From: Diospyros lotus
Taxonomy: Eukaryota > Streptophyta > Magnoliopsida > Ericales > Ebenaceae
DNA: 64,000 bases
Assembly: GCF_014633365.1 (NCBI RefSeq)
Contig: NC_068352.1
Coordinates: 21,175,310 to 21,239,309 of the forward strand
Direction: 5' to 3'
The notes under the pieces are model-generated. The model ran no database searches. It saw nothing but the letters and a program-made list of their open reading frames with translations, and had not been told where the DNA came from. Below are positions 1 through 12,647 of the stretch, in pieces (the stretch's first letter is position 1; every line of letters starts with the position of its first letter). Position numbers and translations under genes: made by a program.

Positions 1-999
1 GTGCTTATTTATGTTTTGGTCAACTAACATATAAGCTTGGTTGACTAACAGTGTATATGTTATGACTTGGTCGACTAACTCTTTAAATCTGTTGACAGAA
101 GAATAGTCTTGGTTGACTAAGTGTCATGCCTATTTTTGTCTTGGTCGACTAAGTACCCTGTTGTTTTTATGACTTGGTTGACCAACCTATTTTATCTGTC
201 CACCAAACTTGTGTATTTTGTCTGATTCTATTGATTAACCATTTTTATCTTTTGACTAACTCTTTTCGCAAAAAACTTTCAACGGCTAATTTTTCAAATT
301 CTAACGGTCACAAATGGCTAGTTTTCTCTTAGATCTCTTGGGATGTCTATATATACAACTCAAGAATGATCAAGGAGAGGCTAATGAACGGGAACGAGTT
401 AATCTAAAGATTACGAATCTTTTTATTCGAGCTTACAGTATTTGTGCTTTCATTGTTATATTTTTCTCTCTAAAGCTTCGTTCAATTATTGTAAATTTAT
501 TCATAGCTTTGGTATCTAGAAGGCCTACTTGTATAAGTAGGAGGTTTGTATATTTCCTAACTCGTTGCTAGATGGCCTATTTGAAGTGATATGAGGTTTT
601 AGTAGATTGTTTGCAAAATCCTTAGTAATGAGCTAAGATAGTGGATTAGGTTTGGATTAAGTTGAACCATTATAAATTCTTGTGTTCATCTCTTGTGCTT
701 GCGTTCTTTGTTTATTTATCTTTTCAAGCATCTCTATATTCCTCACTTGATTAATATATTTAATCTTTCATTGAAAAATATTTCATATTTTTCAATCTTG
801 TGTTCTCCATTATCAAGACGAGATTGTCTTTATACGATTGATACGTCATCGTGCCATTTCAAGGTCTTGAGGTTTAACGAAGTCGTGGTCTTCATAGACA
901 ACATCTTATTTTTATTAAAAGAATTTTTAAAGAAAAAAATATTTTTATATACCAATTCACCCCCCTCTTGGTGTGTGCCATAACACTTTTATTCTAACA
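1..999 (+). mobile_element. LTR family beta, copy 1 (copia-type LTR, 5' end outside window)
   Basis: This is the 3' portion of a long LTR. It ends with the block CACCCCCCTCTTGG followed by CTAACA at 999. The same terminal block closes copy 2 at 33209, and a shortened form closes copy 3 at 37752. A second shared block (roughly 'TAGTGGATTAGG...GAACCA') lies at about 636-668 here, 26471-26506 in copy 2 and 36933-36960 in copy 3, which proves the family relationship. The first 250 bases carry repeated TTGGT(C/T)GACTAAC motifs. No protein-coding frame is convincing. The copia assignment is an inference from the style of the LTR end. Confidence 0.65.
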
Positions 1000-1135
1000 A
1001 GCTAGCTCATGTTTATGCATTTGTTGCATGTTTATAATTATGAATCTATTTCCTGTGTGGATGAATGCATTTGTTGCATGTGCTTGTTTCTTGTTGTTTA
1101 TGTGTGTTGGCCTCATTAAGAATCAAGGTAGAGAT
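1000..1135 (+). mobile_element. 3' end of a copia internal region with polypurine tract
   Basis: This short stretch lies between the beta LTR end and the start of a gamma LTR. It ends in AATCAAGGTAGAGAT immediately before TGTTGGG, which matches the usual copia arrangement of a purine-rich tract directly upstream of the 3' LTR. A GCATTTGTTGCATG motif occurs twice (about 1017 and 1067). The beta LTR was probably inserted into this element, but its left junction lies outside the window. Confidence 0.5.
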
Positions 1136-1979
1136 TGTTGGGTTTGTATTTTCTAATGAAGCTCAAGACAGTGACAATGTTTTAGGCAAGTATTTTTCTT
1201 CATAGGTTTTGGCCTAGGATTGGAGACCCGTGTCCATCACCACTTTTAAATAGCTCATTCTAGAAGTCGGGTCACAAGCCCCAATCCCACATTGGAGGAG
1301 AAATAAGCCTCAACCACCATTTGCTCAAGTGAGAGAAACCTATTGTCCTTAGCCCTAAAGCCCTCATATAAAAGGGCATTTTGGTCTCCTTTGTGTGTCT
1401 CTCCTAGCCTTTTTTGCGATCGAAACCTCTTCCTCTCGTGTTTCCTTCCATTGGCTGATTGCTTCCTCCCACCTTTCATGTTCATCCGATTGTGATTGAG
1501 ACTTATTGTCTTTTGTGGATTGATTTATCCTTCCATTCTCACGGTCGCCTTTCCTTTTGTGCGAGGGGCAATCCTTCGATGCCGATCTCAACCTCTACAT
1601 ATTCGAAACTTACGTCTCTTTTACGGGAAATGTTTCTCTCTTGGCTTTGTGCTTTGACTCACCGTCTTTGTGACCGATCTATCTTTGTGGTGACCTATTT
1701 TGTGTGGCTTTGATCGATTGGGGAGAGAAGACTTCGTTCTGTTTCGACCAAGAGGTGTTGGGAGTTTTCTGGGCTATCGATTTGGAAGCTTCTTTGTGGC
1801 TTTGTGGTCTCTATTTGTCGGAGTTATCAAAGTGGTGAACGGATATATTAGATTTGAGCCTTGAACGATTCAACAACAAGTTTTACTCACTATTCTTCTT
1901 GTTCTTGTTTTTGGGTTTAATCTGGTTATCGAATCTGGTTTGTGCTAACCCTCTATTTTGCATTTATCTTCCGCTAACA
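1136..1979 (+). mobile_element. LTR family gamma, copy 1 (3' LTR of a copia element)
   Basis: The LTR opens with TGTTGGGTTTG after a polypurine tract and closes with CCGCTAACA. It contains ATCCCACATTGG near 1285 and a TATA-like ATATAAAAGGG near 1366, the expected U3 promoter layout. A second copy in the opposite orientation at 12648-13539 shares the start, the ATATAAAAGGG box, the following pyrimidine-rich leader and a GCACTAACCC-like block near the end. The small open frames here do not resemble any protein. Confidence 0.6.
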
Positions 1980-4900
1980 GTCAACATATGTGATAAAGAA
2001 AGGGTTCCAAAAGAAATAAAGGGACAGGGCAGTAATAAAATCTTATCACTTGCCAATGGCAGTACCCCCAACTAGAGTCATAAAATAATCGATAAAGATA
2101 ACATCTAGGTTCATATTCATAAGTCTTCATATAATGCAGGTAACGAAGGCTGGATTAAGTGGGGAAGGCCCTCTAATTAATTAAAACAAGCATACAAACA
2201 ATAAATTAACATAAATATATATGGTGTTTCTTAAAAGGCATATATTCTCCAACTTTTGATAAGCAAAAGCATGTGGGCTTCTGTAATGGATTCCTAGATC
2301 CAAATCTACACCACTTTTGGGATGTGCATATTCAAAGCTTGCTGCTCGATCTGCTAATTACATTTTTAACTTTTAGTATGACAAAATTGCCCCTCAGAAT
2401 TAATTTTTAAAATCCCAAAATAATGTACTATATATTAACACGTGCTAAGCGTTAATCAACCCGTGTCTTGATAATTATTATTATTAATTTTTTTTTAAAA
2501 AAGAATAAATCTTGATTTCAAGTGACACTTGTATGCAAAGGTTAAAAAATAGCTGCTCCTCATTCCCCTATTCCACCTATTACATTAATATGACCAATAT
2601 AATAAGACCAAATATAATTATTGTGCCAACTCAATTGCAAAATGTCAATAGTACCCTCGTGGTGTATCAGCTTACAGATTGGATGTGCTAATTAAACCAA
2701 TATTGTAGCCATAAGACGAATACGCCATATTCCCAATCCTTGAATATATGACAAGGAATTATGGAATCAATGAGTCTGCTAATTAAGGAACAGTCAAATC
2801 TCACATCAAGTTTGAATGTATATAGGTTATTGGGAATGTTGATTTGGGAGTTGAGACATATATACCCTAGTCCTTGGAGATAGGAAACACTTTTAGAGGT
2901 TGTTAGGTAGGCTAGGGTTTACCTCAAACCTAGCTGATTAATCAAAGTAGAACTACAAGTAGTAGTCATTCCTTTATATTTTCAAAGTAAAAGACAACAA
3001 AGAAACAAACAAGCCCTTGTGACAACCATTTGCTTTTCCCAGACCCTTCTATTTCAAATGTATCCAAGTGAATCAAATCTTAATTTTATATTAGAGTAGG
3101 CCAGATCGATTTTACAGTTTTAAGTAATGATATCTAAGTAAAAATATTATACACAACAACGTAACTCAGTAATTATACATTAATTAAAATAATAGGTAAA
3201 TTACATTTGACAATTTTCAAATTTCACTAAATTATAAAGCTAGGTCCGGTATCCTTTATATTGTGTAAATTATAATGACCTCTCACGTGTTAAAAGTTAC
3301 TTAAAAACTTATGTTATTTTATAAACTTCATGAGTATTTGGTGCATCATAAATTTAAGTTACAATGGAATAATCTATTACAACTTTTAAATAATAAAGAT
3401 AATTGATATAATTTTTAAAAAATAAAAGGTATTCTCTATTTATATTAAACCCTCAGCGCAGGGCAAGGTGTCTAGTGTAAATTATTACTTAAAAAATTGT
3501 AATATTTCATTGTTCTAGAGATATTTTCTTCTAGTTTTTCACCGTATATATATATAAAACAAGAGATTTAGAGAGAGAAGGGGGGACATATATTATATAT
3601 AGAAATGGAGAAGAGGAATCCCATAAGGGTAAGGGTAGATCTCGAAAGTTGAAGCAAAGGGAGGTGGGGTGGCTTGGAGAGTAGCGCTGGGGAAGGAGAG
3701 AATATTCTCAAGGCCACCAAAGTTCAACAGCAAAACTCCAAGGATTATATATTAAACAACTTTGGAAAAACAGAACCATCATTAGATTATGATTAAGGGT
3801 TTTGCAGCAGCCAAAGTCAGCCCGCAAGTAGACTCTCTCTTCCAAAAATTCACTGCCTTTGTCAGCTCCCTGTCTGTCGACTTTTAACGCCTATTCTAAT
3901 ATTCTATGATCTCCTGCTTAATTATTATAATTCAACTCCAAAAGATTTAATTTGCTCAGATCAGATTTCAAAACCCATCTCCTTGTTCTTCTTCTCCACT
4001 AATTAATCAGTTAAAAACCAGTTGCGGTTAATTCAGTCATTAATTAATAGCTGGGCACATACACAACTTTTCAGATTTTCTTCTCGTTTTTTGGGTTTTT
4101 GCTGTTGATAAAAATCCATAGTGATTGTGTTTTAGGTGTTAATAGATTATTAGGTAAATTAATTATTAAATATGCGTAATAGTTTATAAATCATATACAC
4201 CAATAAGTAAATATAAATTTGTATGACATCGCCCGTAAAGAAATTTAAACTCTAACAACAAAAGGTTACTATAACCCTTTACCACTAAACCAACTTAAGG
4301 GTTAAGTAAATGAAAATGTTTTGTCTCAAAATTCAATATTTTTTGTTAGGTCGAATTCAATTTTTATTATGGCTAATTAATTAATTAATTAATTTGAATG
4401 AAACTTAATAATTTATGTATTCACAAAAAAAAAAAAACCTCAACTCATGTATTGAATGATTGAATTCAAGTTAATTTATAGTACCGTTAAATTGAGCTAC
4501 CTAGATGATAGAGAATTATGTCCAGTACTACTGGAACTAATGGGTCTTTTCTAGTTATTTGAATTCAGCATTGCTTATATAATAAGTAATTCCAACTGAA
4601 ACCCATGGAGAATGTTTGGCCATCAAACTTTCCTCCAAAGAAAGAAAACTTGAAGCCATTCATCACAAAAGATTTAAAGTGGTTTATGCATCTACCAGTC
4701 AAAGAAAAACCATCAATCAAAGTAACCGACCAACTTTATATATACACATATATAGGACCCCTTGGGTGTCGTTGTCACTAATTATAATCAATTATACCTT
4801 AATATTATAACTAATGTTACTCATAATATCAATAAATTTTTAAAAACAATATAAATCCATGCAAGCAAAAAATGAGGCAAAGGTTTACTCCCGATGTCTT

Positions 4901-7400
4901 TCTTGACTTAACCCACACGATTTTCATGTGGAAAAATTTCAAAAGATGATATTATGATTGGAAAGATATTAGTTCTTTTCTTTGACTGGAATTTCATTCT
5001 CGGTACATTCCACTTATTAGGACTATCGGTTTCTGTTCCTGTGTCGTTCTTCAGCTTGCATTAAAAAAAAAAAAAAAAACATAAGTTCTCATGTATGGTC
5101 AAGTTGGGAATTAATGACCCATAGCCAACAGTCGGATGGGGCTGCCATTGCACGTAGCATTGTCATAAGGACGACTATTCCCTTTTATGCCTTCTTGGTT
5201 GGTTGTTTTCCTTTTGATTTTTTGTCTTTGACAGGTTGGTATGAAAAAGCGAGGAAAGTTTATTGTATGAAAAAGAGAGGAAAGTTTATTGGATGTGTTA
5301 CTCATCCCAAATTCATAAGCTTTTCTTTCCACTTCAACTGTAAATTTAATCTCATAATTAACATAGCAAACAAAACATATATATTGTTTTTGTTGCCCTA
5401 ATGAGGTCACTGTGACATAATATGATTTTTTTAACAACAGAATTAAAATTCAAATGATGCAGCATTGAGAAACTGCCCAACCATCATTAGAGCTAGCAAT
5501 CGCTGAAAAAATATCTTGATTATATATATATATATATATTGCGTTTGAAAATGATGGGTATCAATAATATTGTATTTGTACTAATTAAATGCAATCCTTT
5601 CTTTTTCTTTGCTTCCCACTTCGATCCATTTGACTATATATGCAGCTACATGAACAGATTTAACTTTTTGTGAAAATCATAACAAAAGGAGCTGTTGTTG
5701 GATGGCCATATTGCTCATCAATCACAATCAAACTTCTGCTTTAATATTGTTCCTAGAAAAAAAAATAAAAAAAGCAATGCAAATCTCACCTGTCCACTTG
5801 CTCTAAAGTGTGTTCATTATCATTGAATTGCTTTAGCATGAGTGCTAATAGTCTAGTTGGCGTTACAGTTAGATTGATGTTCATGGATGTTCTAATGTGT
5901 TGAATGATTGAATGTTAAGAAACCAATTTGAGGCAAAAGGATTACTGTTGGTTTGTAATGGCCTAATGGGGATATATATATATATATATATAGGAATTTT
6001 TTTATCAAGCATGGATGAATTTTGGAGCATTAGTTGGTGCTACTATAATATATTCTTTTTTGTTCATGCAAGGAGCTCCTTCCAGCAGCCATCATATGTT
6101 TGATTTTTATTTTTTTGCTTACTGTCAAGAACGATGGATACAACCAGAGATATCCCCAAATAAGGGACCTGCTCTAGCTAAACATGAAACCTAGAGCAAA
6201 TTAAGAACTCTGAAGAATTCAAAAACATGCAATAAGGATGACAATCCACATTACACTGGGTCACAAAAGCCCCCAACCCTAACAAAATAACAAAGATTGG
6301 CCGAAATAACACCTGATGGATTTTTTTTTGGCTCTCAATAACGGAATTTTTGTGCTAGGATAATTTTTTATTCATTGGAAAGTAAAAAATAAAAAAAATA
6401 CCACTATAGTGATTTAGAAAAGAAAGGAAAAAGAAAAACCTATCATATATGATGAGCAATGTTTACATAAATATTTCAACCATATAATGTTGGGGTATTT
6501 TTAATATAATTATTGTAAGAGTGCCATTTTTTCTTCTTTTATTTCCAGGTTATTCAAGAAATACGAATTCATTTTTTGCTAGGTAAAAAGCTGCTATAAA
6601 GGACCCGAAGGCCTACAAAAGGAATCAAAAGATTCTGAGGATAAAAAAGGAAATGAAAATGTTCTGCTACTATTAGATCTCTACAAGCAGCAAGCTCCTA
6701 CGACTTTAACAGGGAGATTGGGAGAATGAAGAATGGTTCATGAGCTGCATGATCCATTGATCTCAAAAGGAGATTTAATTAATTGACAAAAGGAGACACA
6801 TTGAAATATTTTTCATTCATTAGCACTTGTTATAAGAGTGAGTTTTGATAATAGCGACAAGCTTATTCCTCAATTTGAAATAGAAAAAAGTCACGATTTA
6901 AAGTTATGAAAATATCAATTTGAAATAGAAAAAAGTCACGATTTAAAGTTATGAAAATATCAATACTTAAAATCCCATATGCATGTACCAAAGACAGGAC
7001 CTACATTCAAACACCTATATGTGTATCCATATGCATGTATTATTGATTAGGATAAGATTTGAGAAGCTGAAAATTAATTTTGTTTGGGGTTCCCATGAAA
7101 TAGTTTAAGCCGATATTTTAATTACAGGAAAAAGAATATTTAAACATGGGTGATTGGGAGGAAGTTAATATATAAAACAAAAAGCAACCAAATTATGGGA
7201 TAATCATTCCAGTGAGAAAAGGCATAGAGGCTAACTTTCCAGGCACCACATCATATGTGTCATCATGCACCTTTGCCTTAATTTGTTCTCTCCGTCTTCA
7301 CCCCTCCCCTCTCCTCTCCTTCAACCTTCACTTTTCACCGCCTCCCATAAACTAATACTTATCTATTCTCTTATTCCGACCAAAAGCAATGTGAAAAGAC
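1980..7400. other. AT-rich intergenic region upstream of the IDD gene, no gene recognised
   Basis: I see no conserved protein, tRNA or intact transposon here. The stretch has poly-A runs, (TA)n microsatellites near 5521-5540 and 5972-5992, and a perfect 45-bp tandem duplication at 6871-6960. Open frames such as those at 4616-4810 and 5111-5437 are short, overlap on both strands and have no recognisable motif. The last kilobase probably contains the IDD promoter. Confidence 0.6.
6871..6960. repeat. Perfect 2 x 45-bp tandem duplication
   Basis: The 45-base unit starting CAATTTGAAATAG at 6871 is repeated without a mismatch from 6916 to 6960, and the first four bases of a third unit follow. It lies about 0.8 kb upstream of the IDD start codon. 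Perfect identity suggests a recent duplication. Confidence 0.9.
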
Positions 7401-7411
7401 TGCAACCATTT

Positions 7412-7751
7412 GAGAGAGAGAGAGAGAGAGAGAGATCCAATTAATCCTTCATTTCTCAGCTCTTGTGTTATTAAGCTTGTAAGCACCTTGTCAAGGCACT
7501 CATTCTCTGGTGTCTTCTTATAGTTGAGATATCCAATATTTCTCCAGATATAATTAGCTTCTGTTGCTTCGGTTGACATCACAACAAAAGGTATATATAT
7601 CCATATATATATATATATATGCATCTCTTCTTTCTCTTTTCTCCTATATATACACAAAACCCTATTTCTGTGTTTGTATTTGCTGATCCTTTCTGTGTTT
7701 TTCTTGTTAATTAGCAGCTTGAACCAAACTGTGGAGGAAGAGTACTTGAAC
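7412..7751 (+). promoter_or_regulatory. Proposed 5' leader of the IDD gene with GA tract and UTR intron
   Basis: A (GA)n tract spans 7412-7434. A plausible intron runs from AAAAG|GTATATAT at 7591 to TTAGCAG at 7717; it is pyrimidine- and TA-rich and ends 34 bases before the ATG at 7752. No in-frame ATG lies between this acceptor and 7752. The leader intron and any promoter function are inferences; I see the splice signals but no proof that they are used. Confidence 0.35.
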
Positions 7752-9988
7752 ATGTTGGAAAAAATGGCAGAAGAAGCAATTGTAAACGGTTCTGCTCTAA
7801 ACCAAACTGCTGGATCCAACCCCCTCCCTGCAAGGAAGAAGAGAAGCCTCCCAGGAACCCCAGGCAAGCCCGTATTCACACTGATACATAGTTTTTCTCA
7901 TTCATGGATTCTCATATTCAAATTAAATTCAAATGGATGTCAACTCTAGAACTGGTTTTCTCTCAGACTGATCCTACAATTTTCTTTACATCATCTCACA
8001 AATTATTAATATGGTGGTTTTCGTGTTTTTTTTTTCGCAGATCCTGAAGCCGAAGTCATCGCCTTGTCGCCAAAGACCCTAATGGCCACCAACAGGTTCC
8101 TGTGTGACATATGTGGGAAAGGGTTTCAAAGAGATCAGAACCTGCAACTTCACCGGCGAGGCCATAACCTGCCGTGGAAACTCAAGCAGAGGACCAGCAA
8201 GGAGGCCCGGAAGCGCGTTTACGTGTGCCCAGAAAAGACCTGCGTCCACCACCACCCTTCCCGGGCTCTTGGCGACCTGACCGGTATCAAGAAGCACTTC
8301 TGCCGGAAGCACGGCGAGAAGAAGTGGAAGTGTGAGAAATGCTCCAAGCGTTATGCCGTGCAGTCTGACTGGAAGGCTCACTCCAAAACCTGTGGCACCA
8401 GGGAGTACAAATGTGACTGTGGAGCTGTGTTTTCAAGGTAATTTAATTTGGATTCAAATTAATCTTGTGCACAACAAGCAAGCGAAAGAGGAAAGTTGAG
8501 ATAAGCTAATTAATGATGTTTGTTTGGTGTTTTTCAAGTGATTGTGATGCTTCTGTTTGTTGTCTCCCTTTCTATGTTTCTGTTTGTTGCTTTGGGGATG
8601 TGAAAAGGAAAGATCATAGCAGAGACAATTGGCATGTCCTAGAAAGACATTCTTGATTTCCATCCCTCGAAATTTGTCCTCACAGAAGTGTTCAAATTTT
8701 ATAGACTAAATAATGTGTTTTAAGCATGCATTTCCCTAGTAAATATATGCATACCCATGGCCCTTGTTGGCAGTATATATAGAAGATAAGAATACAGATG
8801 AACTAAAATTCATATAAACAATTCTACATAATAACATAAAACTTAGTATACTGTAGTTATTGAATAGCCACCGTCCTTGTTTTCACAATAAACATGTCAT
8901 TACGAACCTAAATCAAAGTCTAGTTTTTTTTTTTTGGTTAAGTCCAGTCCAGATTTTCACCATACAACATTTTTTTCCTTAATTTTCTTGGGAATGGTGT
9001 GTTGGTTTATGTGCTATGGAAATGTACCTAAATGTCAACCTATACATATTCATCTTGGATTCCTCTATATATGGTTTATATATAAATAAATGTTCTATCT
9101 GAACTGATGATTGATCATTTTGTGAATTTCTTTGTGAGCAGGCGAGATAGCTTCATGACTCACAGGGCCTTTTGTGATGCCTTGGCCGAAGAAGCAGCTA
9201 GGGTTACAGCAGCCTCAAACATCAACAATACCATGGCCAGCAACATAAATTACCATTTCATTGCAAACCCAATAAGCCCAGGCATGCCACAGAATTTCTC
9301 TTCAATTTTCAAGCCAGTTCCAACCAGTGAAAAAGGACTCTCCCTGTGGAATAATATGGGCCAAGGAAGCCTAGGTCAAGAAACTATGGCCAATAATCTT
9401 CACCCCATTGGGTCTGTGAGTTCAGAAGCTGCTGTCTATGGTGATCTACTTGTTTCATGTTCCAATCCTCTCCCATCCAGCCACCAATTGACATGGGTTT
9501 TCGGAGAAAATAAGGTTTCTTCCAACAAGAGTGAAGAAATATCAAGAAATTCTCTTCATTTGAGCGATGCCAAGGACACTGGAACTCAGCTTGTTAGTGT
9601 TCCTTCTTTGTACAGCAGCCAACACCATGTGCATCAAACACCTTTAACAAATATGTCTGCCACAGCCTTGTTGCAGAAGGCTGCCCAAATTGATTCTATT
9701 TCTAGTGACCCTTCTTTCCTAGGAAGCTATGGACTGAATTTGAAGTGCAGTAACATTCAAGGCCAAGATGGGAGCAAGTTCTGTGGATTTTATGGTCTTG
9801 GAGGCGGTGCAGAGAGATCAGAAAACGAGATTTCGAGCTTGGATGAGCTGCAGATGTACCCCTCAAAGCGCAGGAATGTACAGAATAATCGCGAAGATGG
9901 AACTGCCGGAGGGCAAACCAGGGATTTCTTGGGGGTTGGAATTCAGTCCATCTGCCATCCATCATCAGTGAACGGATGGAATATTTGA
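7752..9988 (+). CDS. IDD: INDETERMINATE DOMAIN (IDD/BIRD) C2H2 zinc-finger transcription factor
   Basis: The gene is spliced from exons 7752-7863, 8041-8437 and 9142-9988, giving 451 residues. Residues 27-37 hold a basic nuclear-localisation stretch ending RSLPGTP, followed by DPEAEVIALSP. Four fingers follow: C59/C62/H75/H79; C100/C105/H123/H128; C135/C138/H151/C155; C162/C164/H177/C181. This C2H2, C2H2, C2HC, C2HC order defines the IDD domain. The C-terminal half carries the family motifs MSATALLQKAAQ and TRDFLGVG and ends HPSSVNGWNI, most like the IDD4/IDD5 clade. IDD proteins bind DNA in the nucleus and partner with GRAS proteins such as SCARECROW, SHORT-ROOT and DELLA; the exact role here is unknown. 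ATG 7764 is an alternative in-frame start. Intron 1 (7864-8040) has a GC donor. Intron 2 (8438-9141) is GT-AG. Nothing appears broken, and the length is within the normal IDD range. Confidence 0.93.
7864..8040 (+). other. GC-AG intron in the IDD gene
   Basis: Exon 1 ends CCCAG and the intron begins GCAAGCC; it ends in a T-rich tract plus CGCAG at 8040. The GC donor joins a phase-1 exon to ATCCTGAAGCC and recreates the conserved PGTP|DPEAE sequence. The nearest GT, at 7872, would put the zinc fingers out of frame. GC donors are a known minority class of plant splice sites, usually with a strong AG|GCAAG context as here. Confidence 0.85.
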
Positions 9989-11590
9989 TTGATGATATTG
10001 GAATGAAGAAAAGGCATTGATTTTAGTAATGACAAGCTTTGCAGAGAGGAAAAGGTGGCATTTGAGCAGGGCTAAAAGTGATGAAGCTTAGAAAACTATT
10101 CAAGATTTGAAGGAGGAGGAGATCCATGCATATTCTCTTGCAGCCTCAAAGTTGCCTTTAAAATGGTGGCTTTTTGTGTTCTTGATAAAGGGGCTAAGTG
10201 TAGTGGGGGCAAAGCAAGAGGGGCCTTTTGAACTCCATTATTGCGATGTTCAATATATCTGTTGTGGAGCTAGCTAGCTAGCTTGATCTTATATTTAAAA
10301 TTGCACTAACTTGGTGTACAATAGTAATTACTCTCAAGATTAGTGGGCTAAGCCTATTTCTTAAACAAAACTATCTAGCCTTTTCTTTTAATGGACCCTT
10401 CAAATTAATTAAGTTATATGTAACAATATATATATTACTATATAGATTACAAGTAGAAATGGAGGAAACTGTTTAAGCGTTTCCAGTTCTTCGATCCGCC
10501 ACCCCTGCCAGGGCCTTGTCCTTCTTGATCATCTTGAACACTTGCTTGATAGATATATATATATATTTGTACTTATATTGTTCGATTTGATTTGAATACC
10601 TGACTATTGAACAACAAGCCATAGTGGTATTCCTTCGATGCCATCCATTGAGATCATCTAGACTAGCTAGTTTAAAATCCAACTCTCCAATTTTTTTTGG
10701 CTTGGAAGCTTGAATCCAACTTAATCTTGCTTTTACTGCATATAGTTGAGGGTTTCAAAGACATTCTTGACCAATGCAGTTGGCAGTGGTCCTGTCCTTT
10801 CTTTCTACTTGCTTCTCTAATTGACCCAATTACTGACTGAATATAGACAAATATCTTCCATGTGCAAAGTAATATATGGTGGGTAATTAATTAAAATTGA
10901 ATCTCAACCAATCGTCCAAACTTACACATATCCGATAAATATTAGTTACCCAAGTTTAAACACTATAAACCCTTTAAAGTTAAGATACTAGAGTCCCATA
11001 TTGTATGTATTTCAATCAATTTAACCCTCCTAATTTTCCGTGACATGTTATGAATTAAGGGTGCGTGCTAAAGACTACTTGAAAAAGAGGAAAAGAATAG
11101 CCAAAAGGAGAAAGAAGAAAAGGGAAAAAGAGGGAGGGGGGGGGGGGGGGGGGGGGTCACATTCTTACAGTACCAGTCTCTTCATTTTGTAATCTTTCGG
11201 TTACATGATTGAATGAGATATGGATCCACTGTGTGGTAGAAAACAACCGTGCCCATAATTCTAATTCTACTGATCATACACCAACCATCAGGTCTTCCAA
11301 GGTCTGAAACCTCTTTGTGGATTGGCAAGCCAATCTATATGGCTAAGATAAGGTGGGGTTTTGTAGTCAAGCAAAAAAAGCATATGGCTGTCATCAAGTG
11401 CACGCATATATATATATATATATCCAATTTTTGTGAAACAAAATGCATGAATAATGATGTGACGTTGAAATATCTATAATTGTGTTGACTACTTAATTTG
11501 ATGAGATTAATCATGAGTCACATTATTCTATAGAAAAACGTATATAAAAACTATGGTTATATATATAATTAATATTAGATGAGGCGAAAA
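9989..11590. other. 3' flank of the IDD gene and intergenic DNA
   Basis: The first few hundred bases presumably hold the IDD 3' untranslated region. No canonical AATAAA is well placed, although a TTATATTTAAAA stretch lies near 10288. The segment also contains a small GC-richer, exon-like block at about 10473-10545 and a purine tract ending in 21 consecutive G at 11136-11156. No gene is recognised. Confidence 0.5.
11136..11156 (+). repeat. Run of 21 guanines at the end of a purine tract
   Basis: The plus strand is almost pure purine from about 11084 and ends in 21 consecutive G followed by TCAC. Such tracts can form G-quadruplex or triplex DNA, and they are prone to length error in sequencing and replication, so the count may not be exact. 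Confidence 0.85.
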
Positions 11591-12647
11591 TATTATTGCT
11601 GTTGAAAGATGATAAAGTAGACTGGATATCTTTGCAAAAGACCTTGACTTTGTCAGGGAGTGGATTGGATAAGAGTCTGACTCCATTAGCTAAGCTAAGG
11701 GCATCAATATGTCGAATTTGTTGGATTAATAAATTTGAATTTGGGTTTATAGTCCAAATTATTTGGTGGGCCTTTTGTAATTAATTGGGCTTTTATGTTT
11801 GGGTTTTGTTGGTCAAATTGTATGGTGGGCTTTTTGTAATTAATTGGGCTCATTAAGTTTGGACTTTATCATAAGTCCTTTTGCATTAAAATAACCTAAA
11901 TAGACAGCATAAAACTTCTACATAAATGGTGGATAAAATCTAGGTTGCACCAAAGTAAATGAGAAATGGATACGATATAAAATGAAAAGAGAAAAGGGAA
12001 AATGATATTTTTCAAAAAAATAAAAAATGGAAATGTTAGAAATGCATAAATAAAAAAAAATATAAGGGTTTTTTTGTAAATATAATTTTTAATATAAAAA
12101 TTATAAAAAAATAGTTATTCAATCTAAAAATAAATATAAATTCCATCATACTTTCAAGCAAATATAAGGATAAGTTCTATCATCCATGAACAATGACTTA
12201 TTAATTAAAAACAAACAATAAATTCAAAGGAAGAAAATAATCAAACATAATACAATTATAAAAGTTTCTCCACTTCATTATTTTATTTGGTCAAAATTAT
12301 ATATGTACATTCACATAATCTATATAAATACGTGATACACCCACATAACAAAAACAATTAAATAAATACATATAGATAATATATACACAAACATAATACT
12401 TAACAGAAGGGAAATAAATACATATAGAGAAGAGGGATGGTCACTAGTCAACAATTGCTGATCGAAGATCCAAGAATTGCAATCATCGATTGAAGCTAGA
12501 CAAAACCTCATATGCAAGGATGAAAAAGGACGCTAGCTAATGGAACAAAAGAATGGTAGACAAGAATGAGAAAATAAAGAATGGTAGACGAGAATGAGAA
12601 GATGGAAAGACAATGGTAGCTGATAAAACAATGGATGAGAACGAGAA
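11591..12647. other. Unassigned AT-rich region with short direct repeats
   Basis: Two copies of a block containing GGTGGGC(C/T)TTTTGTAATTAA start at 11765 and 11824, a 59-base period. From about 12540 to 12640 there are related repeats of AATGGTAGAC(A/G)AGAATGAGAA. Similar sequence resumes after 13540, so a gamma solo LTR has split this region. No coding sequence is recognised. Confidence 0.45.

Noticed and set aside
1240..1400. Possible snRNA gene promoter: ATCCCACATTGG followed by ATATAAAAGGG
   Set aside because: The spacing of about 80 bases is too long for a plant snRNA promoter (about 35 expected) and the region is a copia LTR.
5111..5437. Open frames of about 100 codons on both strands near 5.1-5.4 kb
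   Set aside because: No known motif, equal openness on both strands and AT-rich composition argue against a gene.
8079..8381. Minus-strand open frame of 100 codons
   Set aside because: It is the antisense shadow of the IDD zinc-finger exon.
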